Assembly: GCF_016808095.1 (NCBI RefSeq)
Contig: NC_068977.1
Span: 25,817,364 to 25,881,363, forward strand
Origin: Vigna angularis
Taxonomy: Eukaryota > Streptophyta > Magnoliopsida > Fabales > Fabaceae
Length of the DNA stretch: 64,000 bases
Direction of reading: 5' to 3'
Shown here: positions 42,537 to 53,877 of the stretch, one piece after another
How positions within the stretch are numbered: the first letter of the stretch is position 1
Layout: each line of letters opens with the position of its first letter
Program-made: the position numbers and the translations under genes
The notes under the pieces: model-generated
What the model was told of the DNA's origin: nothing
What the model saw: only the letters and a program-made list of their open reading frames with translations
Databases searched by the model: none

Positions 42537-42560
42537 AGTTTTTGGCGCCGTTGCCGGGGA
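42462..42560 (+). promoter_or_regulatory. Duplicated tRNA-Asp PBS at the LTR/internal junction of B
   Basis: Two identical TGGCGCCGTTGCCGGGGA sites 81 bp apart. The first lies within the LTR and the second just after the LTR end, so only the second is in the standard primer position. Confidence 0.9.
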
Positions 42561-45415
42561 CTCGTGTCAATACTAGACTTTTGTGAGGTTTCTAACTTAT
42601 GTAGACTTGATTTTGTATGTAGAACTAACTCTTTTGTTGTAAATAGATTTTCAGTTTTGTTTGGGCTAATTTGTGGCTTTAGCCTAGTTGTGTCTAAGTG
42701 TATATGCAGGAGATGTTCAGACATGGAGGACTGCAGCCTCAAAAGCATCATGAAGACCCTGAGTTTGAAGGAAATTATAGGACACAAGGAGACAACTAGG
42801 TTGAGCATCACAAGCTGCCCCAAATTCTTCCTCCCTTGAAGATGCTCCAACTGCTAAGTGAAAGATGAAGAAGAAAGGGAGAAGGAAAAGAGAAAGACTA
42901 GTCACCACCACCCTTTGATGAGAGACCAGGAACTCAAGCCTAGCAAGCCAAAGTTGATCAAGAGGATTGAGTATTTAAAGATGTCAAGGTAGTGGAAGGA
43001 CTAAGATGAAGAGAATTAAGCTTTGAGAGTTGATTTGGTGGCTAGAAAGTGGTTCAAGAAGAGTTGGTGGAAGGAGCACACCAACAACAACATTTGCACT
43101 TCATTGCGTAATCCGTCAAGCTAATGACGTTAAACAAGCGCTTTTGGGAGGCAACCCAATTTTCTTACCGTTTTTACTAGTGTTTGTGTGATTTTTGTGT
43201 TATGTGCTTTAGTAGCTTATGTTTTGTATGTTTGTGTAGTTTTGCATTGTTGTGATTTTTGAGTTTTGATGTTGTTTTTATGGTTTGTATAAGTGTATTA
43301 GGTTAGTTTTGGCTTGTTTGGTGTGTGAGTGCATTGAATGAAGGTCTAGAACCAAAAATCACATGGTGAGTGGCCAATTTCGCATAAATCTGCATTATGC
43401 AGAAAACTGACTGAGTGGCGCCCAAGCCCCCCTGCACCAGGGGCGCCCGGGCGCGAGCTGCACAAGGGCCTCTGCACCCAACTGACTGAGTGGCGCCCAA
43501 GCCCCCCCTGCACCAGGGGCGCCCGGGCGCGAGCTGCACCAGGGGCGCCCAGCACCAAAAATTCTGGTTCTGCACTTTTGTTTTTCTTGATTTATGATGA
43601 GTTTCCCATTCTTTTGCAATCTTTCACACACTCCTTTTGATGTGTTTTTATACCTTTTTGTGTTGTTGTACCTTTGGGAAGCTTAATTTTAAGTCTTCCC
43701 TCTTTGTTTATGTACTTTGGTCTTTGTTTGTTTTGGCTTTCATTGTCTTGTTTTGCTGCTTTCTTTTGCAGATTTCTTTTAGTGTGTTTATGGATTCTTC
43801 TCTTCAGTTGTTGACTAAGGGATGCTAATTTTACTTTGAGCTTTCTTGTCCAGGATAACATTTTCCTTAGGAGTTTACTGGTTTGAAAACCACCACTGGC
43901 CAACCTTTGAGCCAAGTGTGAGCTGAGCAACCATATGACTTGAAGATTTTGCTGCTCGTGTAGCATGGCCTGGGGGCCAGGCCCCTACTGATGGGGGAGG
44001 TGGAGCAGTTGCGGAGTATAAGCTACTGTTGGAGGAAGATGTTTCAGATGAAAGTGAAGCTAGTGTCCTACACTGCTGGAGCTACAAAGAGTCCATTTTA
44101 AATCGGTTTTTCAGTTTTAATTTCTTGTTTTATCTGTTTTCAGCTTATGTGATTTGGATTTCTTTTTGACTTGCCTTGTGGATAGTTCTTGTGCAATTGG
44201 TCTGGTGATTTGAGTGAATCATATGTTAAGCTTGAAATGAATGCAAATCTCTTGTGCTTGCTCTTTATCCATAAGAATTGTTTTGAAAATCTGATTGAGA
44301 TTATGTGGTTGAGCTTGTTGAACAGAGATTGTGGTTGCTTGTATCTGTTTAGATAGATGCTTGGTTTTAATTGTGATCAATATTCTTGGCATGATGTTTA
44401 TCAAATTTTGGAACCCTGAGTAAACCTGTGAGATGTTGTGCCTCAGAGTTTATTGATGAATGTTATTACTTTGGAATCACGGTTGATTTTGCCTAAGTTT
44501 CTCTATTTGAACTTGTTACTTGCATGTTGTAAATGATCAAGGTCATCTTGTTCTTCCACCTCTTCTACATTTTGAACCTAAAAGCCAATGTTAAACCTTT
44601 GAACCTTAAAAAATAAAACTTTCTCATTCCCGAAACCTTAAGCCTATTGAAAAATCCTTAGCCTCCTTACCTTGAGTTGAGATGAACATATTTGTTAGAA
44701 TGAGGAGAATGGTTTAAGTTTGGGGGAGTTCTTGTCAAAAGGGGAGCATTGAGAAAAACAATAAGTTGAGTTAAAAAGAAAGAAAAAGAAGAAAGAAGAA
44801 GAGAAAGAAAAACATGAATTCAATGAAAAAGAGTTGGGAAATAAGTTAAGAGTGGTTTATTCAATTTTGGAGAAAAAGAGATACTAAGCTATATCATGAA
44901 TTAAATTGTTTGGTCTCTTATCTCAAGGTGCTTTGTTGTCCAGAAAAACCAATTTTTCTTCTTAGCCCAGCCACAATACAAGCCAATCAAAGTCCTTGTG
45001 ATGTAACTTGCTTGTTAATGTGTTTGATATTGTTGAAACAAAAGGCAAAGTTGATTTGTGTAACATTGTGATATTTGAGAGTTAGACACACATCCTTATA
45101 CACCATTGTGCTTGAGTGAAACACTTTCCTTGGTGAGGATTGGTTCCATGCATTCATTGAAAACAACTTGCCATTTTTGTTGATCTATCAATTGCATCTA
45201 TCTTGTGACTATGAATTTGTGAGCACCATGATTGAAGTTTAGCTTGCTAAGACTATATTGTCTCTTGAATGTGATTTATAAGTTGAGCAAGCATCATTGA
45301 TTTTGTTTATTTGATTGAAACTATGCTTGAGTTGCTAGACCATTGTGATTGAATTGTTTGCTAGGAGAAGTACTTTTGCTTAAGGACAAGCAAAGTTGTA
45401 AGTTTGGGGGTATTT
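42537..45415 (+). other. Internal region of element B, non-coding
   Basis: A 28-codon ORF at 42713-42799 matches the start of the A small ORF and then stops. Conserved GACGTTAAAC..GGGAGGCAACCC motif near 43117-43160. GGCGCCCGGGCGCG cluster at 43417-43560. CCCC-TACTGATG-GGGG hairpin at 43982-43997. Unoccupied counterpart of the Copia insertion site near 44023-44037. Confidence 0.85.
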
Positions 45416-46979
45416 TGATAATGCTAAATTATACCATATTTTAAGCATCATTTTAGTGGCAAAATCAACTCCTTTCTTACTTATAACTTGCTTAATCCTC
45501 TTGTTTTGCCTTGTTTTCTAAATAATTGTGTTTTTGGCTACTTTGATGTACTTTCATCAATAATCCCTTATTTTGTAGCTAAAAATGAGCTTGGAAGACT
45601 CTCCAACAATGTCTAAGGCTCAACCAACCACTAGAAGCGAGCAGATCTGCAGAAAAAGTGAAAATGATGCAGTGCTGAAAAGTCAGGCCCGGGCCCCCCC
45701 TGGCTGAGGGGCGCCCGGGCGCGAGCTGCACCAGGGCCAGTTTTTGCACAGAAAAGTGACCAGGTGCCAGTTTTGTGTGCTGGTCGCGCCCGGGCGTGAA
45801 AAAGGGGCGCCCGGGCGCGACTTTTTGCGAGAAGCTTGCGCCCGGGCGTGAGAAAAGGGGCGCCCGGGCGCGACTTTTTGCGAGAAGCTTGCGCCCGGGC
45901 GTGAGAAATAGGGCGCCCAGGCGCAACTTTTTCCGAGAGCCTCGCGCCCGGGCGCGACTAACAGAGGGCGCCCGGGCGCGATTTTTACTGATGTGGCAGA
46001 CAGCTTATTTAACCCAGAAACGCGAAGGGTTTTGGGTCTTTGGTTCTTTGGAGGCGCAATTCACTCAGAGGAGAGCTTGGAGGGCTGCTAGGGTTCGTGG
46101 GAACACTCCCTTCTTCCTCTTAGGTTCTTCATCTTCTTCCATGGCCATTTTGTAAGCTTTAGGGTTCTCCATGGAAATGGAGAACCAAACCCATCTTGTT
46201 GGGATTAGTTGTAGCCTTTGAATTCTTGTGTAATTGTTGAATGATTTGATTATATATATGCCTTTTCTATCAATTGCTAGTATTCTTGTTTCCAATCTTA
46301 AAGCTTGCATGTACTGGGAACGTTCATGACTTGATTTTGGGGTTTTATGGATTATGGGAACGTAAGATGAAATCTTGAACTGAAATAAGAGTCCTTGTGG
46401 GTCATTGATTCTAGGAATGGAAGATGATTCACATGTTGTCTTAGATCCCAGCTCTTTAATGCGGGTTTTGCTTGTTAGATTGCCAAGGAATTGGGGTTTG
46501 ATAAGGAAAACCTAGGCTCTTTCACCTAAGGAATTAGGGCTAGAGTGTTTTAGTGGATTGACTTTAGTAAATTGATAGAGAGGAGACGAAATTGGTCATA
46601 CACAAAAGTGCATTGGTGAAAACTAGCCTTAACAATGTCATTTCATATCATTTCTAGTCTTTTCCATTTCCAAGTGTCTTCAATACCAAAGTCCAACCTT
46701 GTAATTATGTATGAATTTATCTTTCTGCACTTGTTCTGTAAATTGATGTTATGTTCTTAAGTCTATATGAGTTGTTAATCGCACAATTCTCTAGTATTAT
46801 GAGTCTCTTGGGAAAACGATATCCGGTCTTACCGGTTTATTACTTGAACGATTCGGTGCACTTGCCGAAATCGAGCCCAACAAGTTATTGGACTATCAAG
46901 TTTTTGGCGCCGTTGCCGAGGATTTGGGGATTGAACCCGAGTCCTAGCAACGGCTAACAAGTTAAGTTGGGCCTCATCA
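45416..46979 (+). mobile_element. 3' LTR of element B
   Basis: Same length as the 5' LTR, with scattered single-base differences (for example TACTGGGAACG for TAATGGGAACG near 46313, and GCCGAGGAT for GCCGGGGAT in the embedded PBS near 46917). Confidence 0.95.
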
Positions 46980-46984
46980 CCACA

Positions 46985-47330
46985 CTAACCCACAAAGCCC
47001 AGTTTCCACACTGGCCCACAAAGTCCAGTTTCCACTCTAGCCCCCCAAGTCCAGTTTCCACACTGGCCCCCCAAGCCCAGTTTTACTTGGCCCCCAAAGC
47101 CCAGTTTCCACATTGGCCCCAAGCCTAGTTTCACACTGGCCCCCCAAAGCCCAGTTTCACACTGGCCCCCCAAAGTCCAGTTTCCACCCTGGCCCCAAAG
47201 CCCAATCTCGCCTGGCCCCCAAGCCCAGTTTCTACACTAGCCCCCAAAGCCAAGTTTCATCTATTAAAATAAAAAAGCCTAGTTTTGCCTAGCACCCTAA
47301 GCCTTATTTTGTCTGGCACCCTAAGCTCAA
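46985..47330 (+). repeat. ~26-bp minisatellite, right part
   Basis: Continues the array at 40806 after element B. Units become shorter and diverged (GCACCCTAAGCC) toward 47330. Confidence 0.85.
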
Positions 47331-47394
47331 GTTTTTCTTTTTGTATTTCGGTCCTCTCTAAGAGAATGGTCGAACCCAATGATCACGCTCACTA

Positions 47395-47940
47395 CATTCA
47401 CTTATACATAGGGTTGTTACACCCTCCACAAGGTTGTTACACCTCATTCACTCATCCATAGGGTTGTTACACCCTCCACGAGGTTGCTACACCTCATTCA
47501 CTTATCCATAGGGTTGTTACACCCTCCACGAGGTTGTTACACCTCATTCATTCATCCATAGGGTTGTTACACCCTCCAAGAGGTTGTTACACCTCATTCA
47601 CTTATCCATAGGGTTGTTAAACCCTCCACGAGGTTGTTACACCTCATTCATTCATCCACAGGGTTGTTACACCCTCCAAGAGGTTGTTACACCTCATTCA
47701 CTTATCCATAGGGTTGTTACACCCTCCACGAGGTTGTTACACCTCATTCACTCATCCATAGGGTTGTTACACCCTCCACGAGGTTGTTACACCTCATTCA
47801 CTCATCCATAGGGTTGTTACACCCTCCACGAAGTTGTTACACCTCATTCACTTATCCATAGGGTTGTTACACCCTCCCCGAGGTTGTTACACCTCACTTA
47901 TTCATACATAGGTTTATGACACTCTCCATGAGGTTTGCAC
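47395..47940 (+). repeat. 50-bp tandem repeat, about eleven units
   Basis: GGGTTGTTACACCCTCCACG then AGGTTGTTACACCTCATTCA then CTCATCCATA. The phase GGGTTGTTAC recurs every 50 bp from 47411 to 47861. Each unit has two related halves around GGTTGTTACACC, so it probably grew from a shorter unit. Confidence 0.95.
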
Positions 47941-48100
47941 ACCTCAATTCTCTTAGCGCTGTTCATTTTTTGTTTAAAATTCCCTATTGTTCCTCATTCA
48001 TTTCGAAATCTGGACGAAATAAGTGCTTCTTTCTTTACTTAGCTTTTACTCTAATAATACGAAAATATCAAATTTTCATATTATCTTGTAATATCTAAGT

Positions 48101-48113
48101 AAAGAGGGGCAGC
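48101..48113 (+). promoter_or_regulatory. Putative polypurine tract of the Ogre/Tat element
   Basis: AAAGAGGGGCAGC directly before TATCAATACC, the arrangement expected at the start of an Ogre/Tat 3' LTR (TG to TA at the first bases). Confidence 0.5.
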
Positions 48114-49553
48114 TATCAATACCTAATTTCGTCCGGATAGATAAAGACGTCTCGAATTAAGAGAAAATAATAAAATAAAATATTAAAAGACAAAGACAAA
48201 TTTCATATAAGTTTATTGCCTTTTAGGAAGATATAAAAAAAAAAGGAGGTTTTTGTTGTTATTTTCTTTTCCCTTTTTTGATTATTTTTATTTGTTACTT
48301 TTTTTATTATTATTTTTCCTTTTCTACATTTTGTTTTTTATTTTCTTCTCCTTTATTTATTATTATGTTTTATTTTTATTTCTATTTTTATTGTTTGTTT
48401 TTGCTTTTTGTTTTATTTTATTTATTTTCTCTTTTGTTTGGTATTTCTACCATTTTTTCTATCTATGTATATATTTATCTTATTTATTTTTATTGTTTTA
48501 ATTATTAAAGTTTTTCCTTTTTATTTTTATTTTTCTTTTCATTTGTTTCTTAGATTCAAGAAAGGAAGATTTTCTTAAATAATATATATGATGCATTTCT
48601 AACGTTTTAAAAAAAAAGAAAAAAAAACAAAAACAAAACACTAAACACAAAAGTCAACTAAGCCTTTCTCTGCAACGCAAAACAACCAGCAACACAAAGC
48701 AACTGCAACATTACACAGTAATGCTCAAAATACTCCAGCAGCAAGAGAAAGTTTTGGTTCCTATTGCTAAAATTCCCTATGCAGAGTTGTAATCATACAT
48801 CAAAGAGGGAAAGGATATCTGAATGGCTTTTCCCAGCTGATTCAATTTAAACATAAAGAAGGAAAAAGACAAAGGAAGATCTCAGGTCAGAGGATATGCC
48901 AGAGCTACCAGAAGCAGTGCAGCAGAAAAAGAGGTTGGTGGTTTTCAAAATGGGGGGAATCACGTTCATTCAAAGGGGAGACCTCACGGCTAGAGAAAGG
49001 ACCTCCATTCTGTCAATGATATTCACCTTTTGGGTCATCCGAGAACAGTTTTGGTGATAAAAAGAAAATTGGTTCAGAGAGCATGGAACTCACCACCATC
49101 ACCGATCATCACCACATAGAGAGCAAGAAACCTCGCATCAGAGAAAAAGGAGAGACGGTTGCCTTCCTAACTAAAAGGAGAAGCTTCTTGAAATTGTGAA
49201 GGTTAGTTTTCGTTTACCTAGGCTCTTTGGTCATGCTCCTCGTAGATATGTTTTCCTCGTAGATATGCTTTCCTTACGCATGCTGAGAGATGATTGATTG
49301 ATGTTCGATCACTATATATGGTTATGTTTGCTTGCCTTCCACTTTCTAAGGGTGGTGACCCTCCTCCTCCTCCTTCACCACCATCTCGGCACGAGAAGTG
49401 GAAGTTAGCCCGTATAAGAGCATCGGGGCTCCTACACTTCTGACTCTGCTAGAGAGATATCTGAAAGAATTGTAAGATGTCATTTCTCATATTTTTACAA
49501 CATTTTTGTTATATATATTACATAGATCTTTCAAATGATTTTGAAGTTTTGTT
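48114..49553 (+). other. Putative Ogre/Tat 3' LTR start and unassigned sequence
   Basis: 48114-48600 has TACCTAATTTCGTCCGGATA then a long T-rich low-complexity tract. 48600-49480 is unique-looking with no gene I can support; a 38-codon ORF at 49084 (His-rich start) is probably chance. The junction with the CACTA element lies somewhere before 49554; no CACTA left end was found. Confidence 0.4.
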
Positions 49554-50167
49554 ATGTGGCAGGACTCCTTGGTTGAGCAGAGTTCCCAAGGTCAACTCAC
49601 ACAAGAAGGTCGTCAGGATATTCTTGCCACAACTATTGGACGACCTGAGCACCCAGGACGGGTGCGTGGTGTTGGGACTGGCATAGGCATACGACAATTC
49701 TTTGGGTCTTCCTCGCGTCCATATTCATACGAAAAGATGAAGGAGGACATAAGAAAAGAGATGACGCAGGATAATGCAAATGAGGATTATGGCAATCGTC
49801 CTCCACCATCTCCTGTAACGGAACATGTTGTGCCCCTTACAGGTAAACTTAATGATTTTTGTTTATTAATTTACTTTTTGTATAACCTAACATTTAATTT
49901 GACAGGTAGAAGCGGTAAAGGAAGTTGCTCAGCTGCCAGTGCCCTAGGGGACGACATGGATGACACTCGTCCATGTCAGTTATATATTATCTCTGATACC
50001 GGGACCATGCTAGTGGCTCGTGGTACAGTTTATGAGACAACCACTGTAGTGCATGGTGTACAACTTGCAGAAGATGAGGTCAAGGTCACGGTGGATGAAG
50101 TTGTCATACCAGATGTCGCTCTTCCTGTTCCTACAGATGAGTTCTTCACTATGGAGGAGGCATTTAA

Positions 50168-51139
50168 TGTTACCAATAAGGAGTATTGGTAAATCTTGAA
50201 GAAATTTGTTTTGATGATGCTGCAAGAATTTTTAGTTGAAGAAGATATTAGAATTAGTTAAAAGCAATTTGTAGAAATTAAATGTAGTAGGAAATTCTTG
50301 TAAACTTGCATTTTTAACTGCAATAATCGATTATGGAATGGCAATAATCGATTATCACAGAGTCATACAGGAATAATCGATTATCACATCATATAATCGA
50401 TTATCACTTTTTTGAAAACCCCATAACGGACACAAATAATCGATTATCACTTTGCATAATCGATTATCAGTGGCAGTTGGGAGATGTCTTTTCAATTTTT
50501 GACCCTGCACGAAACTAGGCTTATAAACAGAGGTCTTCACAGCTCTTAGAAAAAACTTTTCAATTGAGAGTATTAGAGCTTTGTGCCTAAGGGAAGCTCT
50601 CTGTGAGTGAAAAGGATCTATGCCATTTTGAGAATACAGTTTGTCTAAAGAAGTTCTCAAAGTGATAGAGTGCTCTTGTCTGGTCTTGTGAATAGGAGAA
50701 GCTCGCGCTTTGTGTGTCTAAGGTCGGAGCAGTTCTCTTCAAGTTGACAAAGCTGTTGCTTCTGGTTCGTGCGTCGAAGGAAGCTCTTCCGGTTCGTTTG
50801 TCGAAGGAAGGTGTTTTCTATTCTTTGCTCATTTCATTTATCTTGTAATCTGTACAACTATATTTTTAGTGAAAAAGGTTAGTCACTATTTATAGAAATT
50901 AACGACTGGACGTAGAATCTTTTGATTCGAACCAGGATAAAAATTCTGTGTTGATCTTCTTATTCCCTACACTCATATTATTTTACGTATATCAACTGTT
51001 TGATTAATTTTCTGAAAGAAAATTATTTTTACTAAAAGGACAAAATTAATTTTAATTGTGATCGAATACGCTTCCCGCTCTCTGAGTTTTTATTCCGCTG
51101 CGCTATACTCTTCGAAAAATACCCCCTCCGATACCAACA
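50168..51139 (+). mobile_element. Copia solo LTR, TSD TTTAA, inside the CACTA gene exon
   Basis: TTTAA at 50163-50167 and 51140-51144. Ends TGTTACCAATAAGG..GATACCAACA. An ATAATCGATTAT array (50325-50470) and TATA-like CTTATAAACAG (about 50520) give the same plan as the other Copia LTR family, and CGACTGGACGTAG..GAACCAGGATAAAA near 50905 is shared with it. Confidence 0.93.
50325..50470 (+). repeat. ATAATCGATTAT palindrome array
   Basis: Six copies of ATAATCGATTAT (perfect 12-bp palindrome) in about 145 bp, 50 bp upstream of the TATA-like box. Confidence 0.93.
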
Positions 51140-52437
51140 TTTAAGTCCTTTGTCGCCTGGCCTAGACATTTGGTTGGTGATGTATCTAATCCCCCGGTAA
51201 ACACTCGTACTATATACTTCTCAATTTTAATGTTTACTTCTAATTGACGTTATAACATAACCATTTTTTCATGTAACAGCAGATAGGTCAAGAGGGAAGT
51301 CCTACACTGAAGAAGACTCATTTATCTGAGGACGACCATCTTGGTGCGTTAGACGAGCTTGCTAAAATCATTTCAGATGCACCGATGAATGTACATTGGG
51401 ATTCTACTACATTTGGAAGAGAAGCTCAGATCCCATTGTACTTGCATAATCAAGATGTTAGGGAGCTTGGGTCGGGGAGAGAAGAAATTAATATTACACT
51501 CATTCAGCTATGAATGATGAAAGTTTATGAGAAATTTTTTATATAATTAGTTTTTATCAAGTTACTTATATCAAATTATTTCTTAATTTTAGGTATATGT
51601 TTGATGTTAGTAATAAGAAGGGGTTCAACGATGTATATGGGTTCATTGACCCCTCTATGACTCATGAAAGAAATAAATTTGATTATATCCAAACATACAT
51701 CACCACCTACTTTGGAATGGGGAAGGAGATATATTTTCTCCCTTATATACATGGGTAAGTGAAATTTGTTAACTTTAAAGTTTCATTTATTAATTTTGTA
51801 TATGACAATGAAGTTATTACCAAATTCAAGTGTCATTGGCAGCTACTTGTGATCTCCATACCAGAGAACACTGTTGTCTAGTTTTGTTCATTGCACAAGT
51901 CTCCTCCCAGCCTTCTTAGACATGTAGTAGATTGGTAAGAACCTCAATGTTTCAACTTTCTTTGTTATATAAATGTATGCTAAAGCAATTTTTTTTAATA
52001 GTTCCCTTGCAACACATATGATGTTATCTGGGATATCTACTACTATAGCTAAAAAACTTGCATGGGTTGCCCTTAAGGTTTTGTATTTTAGTCCATACTT
52101 TGTTACATTTGGTTCCATTCAAATGATGTTATTTAACATTTTATAATTATGATGATATATTGTAGTGTAATAGACAAACAGGGTCATATGAATGTGGTTA
52201 CTATGTCATGTTTTGGATGATGACCATTATTCATGCACATTACACTAGTGGATGGGAAACGGTAATATTTAGGTTTGAATTTTATTTTTCTATAGTTTAG
52301 ATTTCATATCCACTAATTGAAATCATTTTGTTTTATGTAGAGATTCAATAGGACTGCTCCAATTCCAGAGAAGTCACTTCAACTCGTGAGGAAAGCACTG
52401 GCTAAATATGTAATTCAATTATATAATAGTATGTAGT

Positions 52438-52737
52438 AGATATTAGGATATAGTAAGTTCTAAGTTTATGTTTCAAAGTTATTTTATGCTTTTCTACATT
52501 ATTATTAGTTTAACTTTGTACATTGCATTGATTTATGCTTCAAACTTGATTTATGATTACATTGGATTGATTTATGCTTCTAAGAAGTTGATTTATGATT
52601 CCATTGAATGTATTTATGTTTTAATATAATTTTCATTCAAAATACACGTTTCTGGACTCTTCTGGCTGTAAATATATATGCAGGTCTGTTTCTGTAGTTG
52701 GGAATGTAGTAGAAACATACCCCATTTTAGAAAAAAA
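52438..52737. other. CACTA 3' region, non-coding
   Basis: AT-rich; GATTTATGCTTC-like phrases recur near 52530-52620. No gene. Confidence 0.5.
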
Positions 52738-53141
52738 ACAGGGGAATATGCCTCGGTTGAGGTCATAACCGAGGTAGAAAAGCCCCCTACGGCCTCGGTT
52801 AAGGTCATACCTGATGCAGAAAGGCTAGCGAATGAAAAAAAAAACAAAAATGGGCTCTACTGCCTCGGTTAGGGTTACAACTGAGGGAATAGAGGGGGGC
52901 ATACTGCCTCGGTTCAACAATATCCGAGGCATAAAGTCCTACGAAAAATAAATTAAAAAAATCAAAACATCTACTACTTCGGTTAAGGCTGAACCAAGGC
53001 AAAATCCTTCTCTTTTATGCCTCGGTTTACACCCGCAGCAAAAAGTAGTAGACTTTTTGCCTCGCCTGGATCTGCCTCAGTTCGGGAACCGCTGCCTATG
53101 GGAAAAAATAACCGCTGTCGTTTCCCCTTACTACACTAGTG
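52738..53141 (+). repeat. CACTA subterminal palindromic repeats and right terminus
   Basis: Alternating TGCCTCGGTT and AACCGAGG-like blocks (near 52750, 52790, 52862, 52905, 52975, 53020, 53065). These are expected transposase-binding subterminal repeats. Ends at CACTAGTG (53134-53141). Confidence 0.8.
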
Positions 53142-53877
53142 ACAAGATGGATTGTATACACTCAAGACTTCTTTTAGCTCCATTAACACCACAATTTGTA
53201 ATAAGGAAGCCATTTATATTTGGCATTATAGATTAGGCCACCCATCCCGTGATAGATTACATGTAATGCAACAATTATATCCTGTTATTAATTTTGATCA
53301 CTCTTTTATATGTACTCCTTGTCGTATGGCTAAACAAAGAAAACCTTCTTTTCCTCATAGTACTTCTCATGCTTCTTCTATTTTTTTTCCTTATTACATG
53401 TTGATATTTGGGGTCCTTGTGCTACTACTTCCATTCATGGTCATAAATATTTTTTAACCATTGTTGATGATTTTTCTAGATATGTATGGGTGTTTCCTTT
53501 AATCTCAAAAGCTGAAACTCAATCACATTTACAATCTTTCATTACATATGCTGAAAGACAATTTAAAACCAAGGTCCTAACCATTAGATCTGACAATGGA
53601 ACTAAGTTTATTATGGCTAAATTTTATAAAAATACTGGAATTGTTCACCAAACAACTTGTGTTGAAACCCCCCAGCAAAATGGCTTAGTTGAGAGAAAAC
53701 ACCACTTATTAAATGTTATCCGCTCCCTTCTTTTCTAAGCACACTTACCAGCACCACCCTTAAAGTTTTTAGTTGTCTTTGTTTTGTCAACACCTTGTCA
53801 AACAATAGTCATAAACTTGATCCAAGAGCCTTACCCGCTATTTTTCTTGGCTATAAACCACACAAAGAAGGTTTTAT

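Larger units (their letters stand above)
40973..46979 (+). mobile_element. Element B: Athila-like non-autonomous LTR retrotransposon, TSD CCACA
   Basis: CCACA at 40968-40972 and 46980-46984. LTRs 40973-42536 and 45416-46979, both 1564 bp and nearly identical. PBS TGGCGCCGTTGCCGGGGA at 42543-42560; a second PBS copy lies inside each LTR (42462-42479). Polypurine tract AAGTTTGGGGG precedes 45416. The 2.9-kb internal region parallels that of A but lacks the Copia solo LTR and has no gag, RT or integrase. Inserted within the Ogre 3' UTR minisatellite. Confidence 0.95.
2149..49553 (+). mobile_element. Degenerate Ogre/Tat-type LTR retrotransposon, host of the nested insertions
   Basis: Umbrella entry. 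The plus-strand pieces I assign to it are: LTR parts about 2149-4075 and 6424-6878; primer site and leader 6881-7865; ORF1 remnants 15545-17077; gag remnant and 3' UTR 37830-40967; more 3' UTR 46985-48113; putative 3' LTR from 48114. Support: a tRNA-Arg-like PBS, an ORF1 block resembling Ogre-type ORF1, a recognisable Tat/Ogre Gag remnant, 3' UTR minisatellites (known in Tat/Ogre elements), and a polypurine tract before TATCAATACC. Four insertions split it at 4076, 7866, 17078 and 40973. No RT, RNase H or integrase is visible, so pol has been deleted. The outer limits are uncertain: the left end is cut by or merges with the gypsy LTR, and the right end is lost near the CACTA gene. Confidence 0.55.
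49554..52437 (+). pseudogene. CACTA-borne gene with DUF8039 and Ulp1-like (C48) protease domain, disrupted
   Basis: Second-gene type found in plant CACTA elements, with a SUMO-protease-like domain of unclear role. Exon pieces: 49554-49842 (after an AG, ending before GTAAAC), 49906-50167 joined to 51140-51198, then 51283-51512, 51594-51754, 51831-51930, about 52165-52262 and about 52342-52437. 49980-50167 carries the DUF8039-like pattern TGTMLVARGTVYET..VHGV. After the insertion SFVAWPRHLVG follows. The Ulp1 part has FIDPSM.., HWQLLVISIPEN (His at 51834), an in-frame TAG at 51879 in place of the usual Trp, CSLHKSPPS, and QTGSYECGYYVMFWM (Cys at 52193). The solo LTR at 50168 adds a stop. Confidence 0.75.
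49554..53141 (+). mobile_element. CACTA (En/Spm) transposon, right part with terminal CACTAGTG
   Basis: The right terminus CACTACACTAGTG-like at 53129-53141 is preceded by subterminal repeats of CTGCCTCGGTT / AACCGAGGCA (52745-53060). It contains the DUF8039/Ulp1-like gene. No TNP2 transposase or left terminus is in the window, so the copy is truncated on the left. The flank after CACTAGTG is Copia pol sequence, so it probably inserted there. Confidence 0.75.

Noticed and set aside
47395..47940. Regular 50-bp repeats considered as a CRISPR array
   Set aside because: No unique spacers between repeats; plain tandem repetition in plant DNA.
52240..52252. CACTAGTG as a CACTA terminus
   Set aside because: It lies within the Ulp1-like exon, after ECGYYVM, with no subterminal repeats beside it; chance match.
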